Source: Nocardia sp. MH4
GTDB taxonomy: Bacteria; Actinomycetota; Actinomycetes; Mycobacteriales; Mycobacteriaceae
Length of the DNA stretch: 64,000 nucleotides
Direction: 5' to 3'
Assembly: GCF_019266065.1 (NCBI RefSeq)
Contig: NZ_LPNR01000095.1
Location: forward strand, 1 to 64,000
Position 1 is the stretch's first letter. Each line of letters begins with the position of its first letter. Position numbers and translations under genes: made by a program. Below, in pieces: positions 60,616 through 64,000 of this stretch. The notes under the pieces were generated by a model. It did not search any database, was not told the origin of the DNA, and was given only the letters and a program-made list of their open reading frames with translations.

Positions 60616-62034
60616 TTACAGGAGGTTCTGCGACAGCCCGCGCCGCACGAAACGTCCGTGCCCGGCGCGGCCGTGATAGGCGCCGTCGTCGACGATCACC
60701 CGGCCACGCGACAGGACGGTGTCGACGTGCCCGTCGATCTCGAAGCCCTCCCAGGCGGAGTGGTCCATGTTCATGTGGTGGGTCTTGCCGAGGCCGATGC
60801 TGGTGTGCCCGTTCGGGTCGTAGATCACCACGTCGGCGTCGGCGCCCGGGCTGATGACACCCTTGCGCGGATACATCCCGAACATCCGGGCCGGCGCGGT
60901 GCAGCAGACCTCCACCCAGCGCTCCAGCGACAGGCGCCCGTCCTTGACACCCTGGAACAGCAGATCCATCCGATGCTCGACGCCGCCGATGCCGTTGGGG
61001 ATCTTGCTGAAATCGCCGAGCCCGAGCTCCTTCTGGTCCTTCATGCAGAACGGACAGTGATCGGTGCTGACCGCGGTGACGTCGCCGGTGCGCAGATAGC
61101 GCCACAACTCGTCCTGATGCCCTTCCGCCCGCGACCGCAGCGGGGTCGAGCACACCCATTTCGCGCCCTCGAAACCCGGTGCACCCAGCTGTTCTTCGAG
61201 CGAGAGGTACAGGTACTGCGGACACGTTTCGGCGAAGACGTTGTGCCCCGCGTCGCGTGCGGTGACGATCTGTTCCATCGCTTGCTTGGCCGAGACGTGC
61301 ACCACGTACAGCGGCGCGCCGGTCAGCTGCGCCAGCATGATCGCGCGGTGGGTCGCCTCCTCCTCCATCTGCCACGGCCTGCTGGTGCCGTGGAAGTAGG
61401 GGGCGGTGTCGCCGCGGGCCAGCGCCTGCTCCACCAGCACGTCGATGGCGATGCCGTTCTCGGCGTGCATCATCAGCAGCGCGCCGAGGTCGCCCGCGGT
61501 CTGCATGGCCCGCAGGATCTGCCCGTCGGTGGAGTAGAAGACACCCGGATAGGCCATGAACAATTTGAAGCTGGTGACTCCTTCGGCGACGAGTTCGCTC
61601 ATCCCCTCGAGGGATTCGTCGTTGACATCACCGACGATCTGATGGAACCCGTAGTCGATCGCGCAGTTGCCCGCCGCCTTCTCGTGCCACTCGGCCAGGG
61701 TGTCCTGCACCCGCTGCCCCGGCTTCTGCACCGCGAAATCGACGATCGTGGTGGTGCCGCCCCAGGCCGCGGCCCTGGTCCCGGTCTCGAAGGTGTCGCT
61801 GGCCTCGGTGCCGCCGAACGGCAGCTGCATATGGGTGTGGCCGTCGACGCCGCCGGGGATCACGTACTTGCCGGTCGCGTCGATGACGGTCTCGGCCGAC
61901 GCGGCCAGGTCGGCCCCGAACACGGTCGAACCCGGGTGCAGGACAGCGACGATCGTCTCGTCCTCGATCAGCACGTCGAGGGGCTGGGACCCGGTAGCGC
62001 TCACCACCGTTCCGCCGTGGATGAAGGTGCGCAT
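60616..62034 (-). CDS. Dihydropyrimidinase/D-hydantoinase
   Basis: A 472-aa cyclic amidohydrolase that opens dihydropyrimidines or hydantoins to N-carbamoyl amino acids. PGGVDGHTHMQLPFGG supplies the His-x-His metal ligands, TSFKLFMAYPG the carboxylated Lys, and STDHCPF the catalytic Asp; two further His residues lie between. Its ATG shares one base with the nitrilase stop (TGATG). The next pathway step, hydrolysis of the carbamoyl group, is provided by that nitrilase. Confidence 0.94.
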   Translation of the reverse strand: MRTFIHGGTVVSATGSQPLDVLIEDETIVAVLHPGSTVFGADLAASAETVIDATGKYVIPGGVDGHTHMQLPFGGTEASDTFETGTRAAAWGGTTTIVDFAVQKPGQRVQDTLAEWHEKAAGNCAIDYGFHQIVGDVNDESLEGMSELVAEGVTSFKLFMAYPGVFYSTDGQILRAMQTAGDLGALLMMHAENGIAIDVLVEQALARGDTAPYFHGTSRPWQMEEEATHRAIMLAQLTGAPLYVVHVSAKQAMEQIVTARDAGHNVFAETCPQYLYLSLEEQLGAPGFEGAKWVCSTPLRSRAEGHQDELWRYLRTGDVTAVSTDHCPFCMKDQKELGLGDFSKIPNGIGGVEHRMDLLFQGVKDGRLSLERWVEVCCTAPARMFGMYPRKGVISPGADADVVIYDPNGHTSIGLGKTHHMNMDHSAWEGFEIDGHVDTVLSRGRVIVDDGAYHGRAGHGRFVRRGLSQNLL

Positions 62035-62873
62035 CACGGCTCCACCAGCGCGCCGTAGGCGTCGGGTCGGCGGTCTCGATAGAAGGCCCACCGATCGCGC
62101 ACCACCTTGATCAAGTCCATGTCCAGGTCACGGACGACCAATTCCGGTGCGGTATCGGAGGCGACCTCGCCGACGAATTTCCCCTCGGGGTCGACGAAAT
62201 AGCTCGTGCCGTAGAAATCGTCGTCGCCGTATTCGGCTTCGATACCGACCCGGTTGATCGCGCCGATGTAATACTCGTTGGCCACCGCGGAAGCCGGCTG
62301 TTCGAGCTTCCACAGATAACTCGACAGTCCGCGCGAGGTCGCCGACGGGTTGAACACGATTTCCGCGCCCGCCAGTCCGAGGGCACGCCACCCCTCCGGG
62401 AAATGGCGGTCGTAACAGATGTAGACCCCCACCTTGCCGACCGCGGTGTCGAATACCGGCCAACCCAGATTGCCCGGCCGGAAGTAGAACTTCTCCCAGA
62501 AGCCGTGCACTTGCGGTATGTGGTGTTTGCGGTATTTGCCCAGGTAGCTGCCGTCGGCGTCGATCACCGCCGCGGTGTTGTAGAGCACGCCCGGTTGTTC
62601 CTGCTCGTACACCGGCAGCACCATCACCAGGTTCAGTTCGGCAGCCAGGGCGGCGAACCGCTCGGTCGTGGGCCCCGGCACCGATTCGGCGTAGTCGTAG
62701 AACTTCGGGTCCTGCTGCTGGCAGAAATACGGTCCGTAGAACAACTCCTGGAAGCAGATCACCTGCGCGCCCTGCGCCGCCGCCTCCCGGGCGTAGTCCT
62801 CGTGGGCTTTGATCATGGATTCTTTGTCGCCGGTCCAGGTGGTCTGGACCAGGGCCGCTCTGACGATTCCCAT
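62034..62873 (-). CDS. Beta-ureidopropionase-like carbon-nitrogen hydrolase (nitrilase superfamily)
   Basis: A 279-aa amidohydrolase with the Glu-Lys-Cys triad: QELFYGP (Glu43), 'LGKYRKHHIPQ' (Lys), and YICYDRHFPEG (Cys). It should remove the carbamoyl group from N-carbamoyl-beta-alanine or a related product of the downstream dihydropyrimidinase. First gene of the leftward operon; ATG 62873. Confidence 0.93.
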   Translation of the reverse strand: MGIVRAALVQTTWTGDKESMIKAHEDYAREAAAQGAQVICFQELFYGPYFCQQQDPKFYDYAESVPGPTTERFAALAAELNLVMVLPVYEQEQPGVLYNTAAVIDADGSYLGKYRKHHIPQVHGFWEKFYFRPGNLGWPVFDTAVGKVGVYICYDRHFPEGWRALGLAGAEIVFNPSATSRGLSSYLWKLEQPASAVANEYYIGAINRVGIEAEYGDDDFYGTSYFVDPEGKFVGEVASDTAPELVVRDLDMDLIKVVRDRWAFYRDRRPDAYGALVEP

Positions 62874-62995
62874 GCTTTGTTATATTGCCCCCTCCGACGA
62901 TCGCATTGTGTTACAACTGCGCGGAAACAGTTTCGTTGTCGTAAAACATGGCGGTGTACCGGGGATAGGGTCTGTTACGGCCGCAGAATGGGGCC
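62874..62995. promoter_or_regulatory. Divergent promoter region of the pyrimidine operon and its MocR regulator
   Basis: AT-rich for this genome, with GTGTTACAAC and GTTTCGTTGTCGTAAAAC near the middle, the second containing a GTTT...AAAC inverted repeat. A TAGGGT (about 62965-62971) may be the rightward -10. No exact MocR direct repeats were identified. Confidence 0.4.
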
Positions 62996-64000
62996 ATGAC
63001 CGACGCCTCGCCGACCGTGCTGCCCGCGGACTTCGCCGGGGACCTCGACGAGCGCAGCGCCGCCGGGATCGCGGCCGCCGTCGGCCGCCGGATCCGTTCC
63101 GGCGCACTCGCTCCCGGCACCCGGCTGCCGACCGTGCGCGAGGTCGCGCGCGAACTGCGAGTCTCCCCCGCCACCGTCAATCAGGCGTGGCGGGCGCTGG
63201 CGGCCACCGGCGCGATCGTCGCCCGGGGCCGGGCGGGCACCTTCGTCGGGGAGCTGCCCGCCCCGCCCGCCGGGCGCTATCAGCGGCTGCATTCGCCCTC
63301 CGACAACGCTTTTCGTGTCGACCTGTCCCGGGGCACCCCCGATCCGGCACTGCTGCCCGATCTGGCCGCCGCCCTGCACGCCCTGTCCCGCGACACCGCG
63401 CCGGGCGATCTGTCCGCGCATTATCTCGGCGAAGCGGTCCTGCCCGCGCTTGCGGCGACGCTGCGGGCCGACTGGCCGTGGCCGTGCGAGCGGCTGGCCG
63501 TGCTCGACGGCGCACTCGACGCCGTCGACCGGCTGCTCGCCGCGCATGTCCGATTCGGCGATCCGGTCATCGTCGAGGACCCCTGTTTCCCGCCGTTCCT
63601 GGACCTGCTGGCCCGGCTGGGTGCCCGGCCGATCCCCGTGCGCCTCGACGAATCCGGGTTCCGCCCCGAGGAATTCGCGCGCGCCTTGACCGGCCCCGCA
63701 CCCCGCGCGGTGATCCTGCAGCCCCGCGCGCACAACCCCACCGGCGCCTCCCTCGACACTGCTCGGATCCGCGCGCTCGCCGCGCTGCTGGCGCCACACC
63801 CGGCCCTGATCATCGAGGACGACCATTCCGCGGGCATCGCGACCAGCCCACTGCGCTCACTCGCCGCCCGTTTCCCCGACCGCGGCGTCTACATCCGCTC
63901 GTACTCCAAATCCCACGGCGCCGACCTGCGTCTGGCCGTCGCCGGCGGCCCCGCGGCCCTGCTCGACCCGGTGGTCGAGCGCCGCATGCTCGGCCCCGGC
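62996..64000 (+). CDS. MocR-type GntR regulator with aminotransferase-like domain (3' end outside window)
   Basis: Open from ATG 62996 to the end of the window (335 residues seen). Residues ~20-80 are a GntR winged helix (GALAPGTRLPTVREVARELR, VSPATVNQAWRALAATGAIV), and from ~105 an aminotransferase fold begins ('DPALLPDLAAAL', 'HNPTGASLD', 'IIEDDHSA', 'YIRSYSKSHGADLRLAVAGG' with the PLP Lys). It is divergent from the pyrimidine operon with 122 bases between, so it most likely controls that operon. Confidence 0.9.
   Translation, partial: MTDASPTVLPADFAGDLDERSAAGIAAAVGRRIRSGALAPGTRLPTVREVARELRVSPATVNQAWRALAATGAIVARGRAGTFVGELPAPPAGRYQRLHSPSDNAFRVDLSRGTPDPALLPDLAAALHALSRDTAPGDLSAHYLGEAVLPALAATLRADWPWPCERLAVLDGALDAVDRLLAAHVRFGDPVIVEDPCFPPFLDLLARLGARPIPVRLDESGFRPEEFARALTGPAPRAVILQPRAHNPTGASLDTARIRALAALLAPHPALIIEDDHSAGIATSPLRSLAARFPDRGVYIRSYSKSHGADLRLAVAGGPAALLDPVVERRMLGPG

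Overview
The window is GC-rich actinobacterial chromosome with frequent GTG starts, many 4-base stop/start overlaps and several apparently leaderless promoters. It carries a complete Pup tagging and proteasome gene set (pup, prcB, prcA, pafA, dop), tatA/tatC, pafB/pafC, a helY helicase and aerobic cobalamin genes, in an order that follows Mycobacterium tuberculosis from about Rv2062c (cobN) to Rv2112c (dop), with extra genes inserted. A Nocardia-like member of the Mycobacteriales is the best guess. The genus is an inference.

Layout. 1-7.4 kb: end of an unidentified gene, a drug-efflux MFS protein with a repeat-rich tail, a sirtuin operon, two small unknown genes in one operon, and two tandem acyl-CoA thioesterase-like paralogues, one preceded by a KstR-type palindrome. 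7.4-26.5 kb: the cobalamin region. cobN lies behind a cobalamin riboswitch, followed by cobG, cobH, cobIJ, cobK and cobL, and then homologues of Rv2073c and Rv2074. It is interrupted by a MerR/beta-clamp-like fusion with a decayed tandem duplication of its end, an RNA ligase, an LtrA membrane protein, an arginine-hydrolase-like gene with its Lrp regulator, a secreted ubiquitin-like protein and a PadR regulator. cobM is absent from its usual place; a 26-codon ORF sits there instead. 26.5-37 kb: peptidase, 5'-3' exonuclease, a membrane-anchored Gln/Trp-rich protein, helY, tatC, tatA, a ketopantoate-reductase-like gene, pafC and pafB. 37-44.4 kb: an acyl-CoA degradation cluster (MaoC, FadD, thiolase, two acyl-CoA dehydrogenases, SDR) with a divergent TetR regulator; it separates pafBC from pafA. 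44.4-49.5 kb: pafA, prcA, prcB, pup, dop. 49.5-55.7 kb: a frameshifted TetR pseudogene, a DUF418 protein, a TetR regulator, DUF6412-yidC, a NUDIX hydrolase, a small secreted protein, an ArsC-like protein and a deazaflavin-type oxidoreductase. 55.7-64 kb: one long leftward operon for uptake and hydrolysis of a pyrimidine- or hydantoin-like compound (amidohydrolase, dihydropyrimidinase, LLM oxidoreductase, a 45-aa membrane peptide, ABC transporter), with a divergent MocR-type regulator cut by the window end.

How the genes work together. Dop deamidates the C-terminal Gln of Pup, PafA ligates Pup to lysines, and PrcA/PrcB form the 20S core; the ATPase partner mpa/arc is not in this window. PafB/PafC are a WYL-domain regulator pair. 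CobG, CobH, CobIJ, CobK, CobL and CobN cover most of the corrin ring pathway up to cobalt insertion, with cobN probably shut off by cobalamin through its riboswitch. No rRNA, tRNA, CRISPR array, insertion sequence or prophage was recognised.
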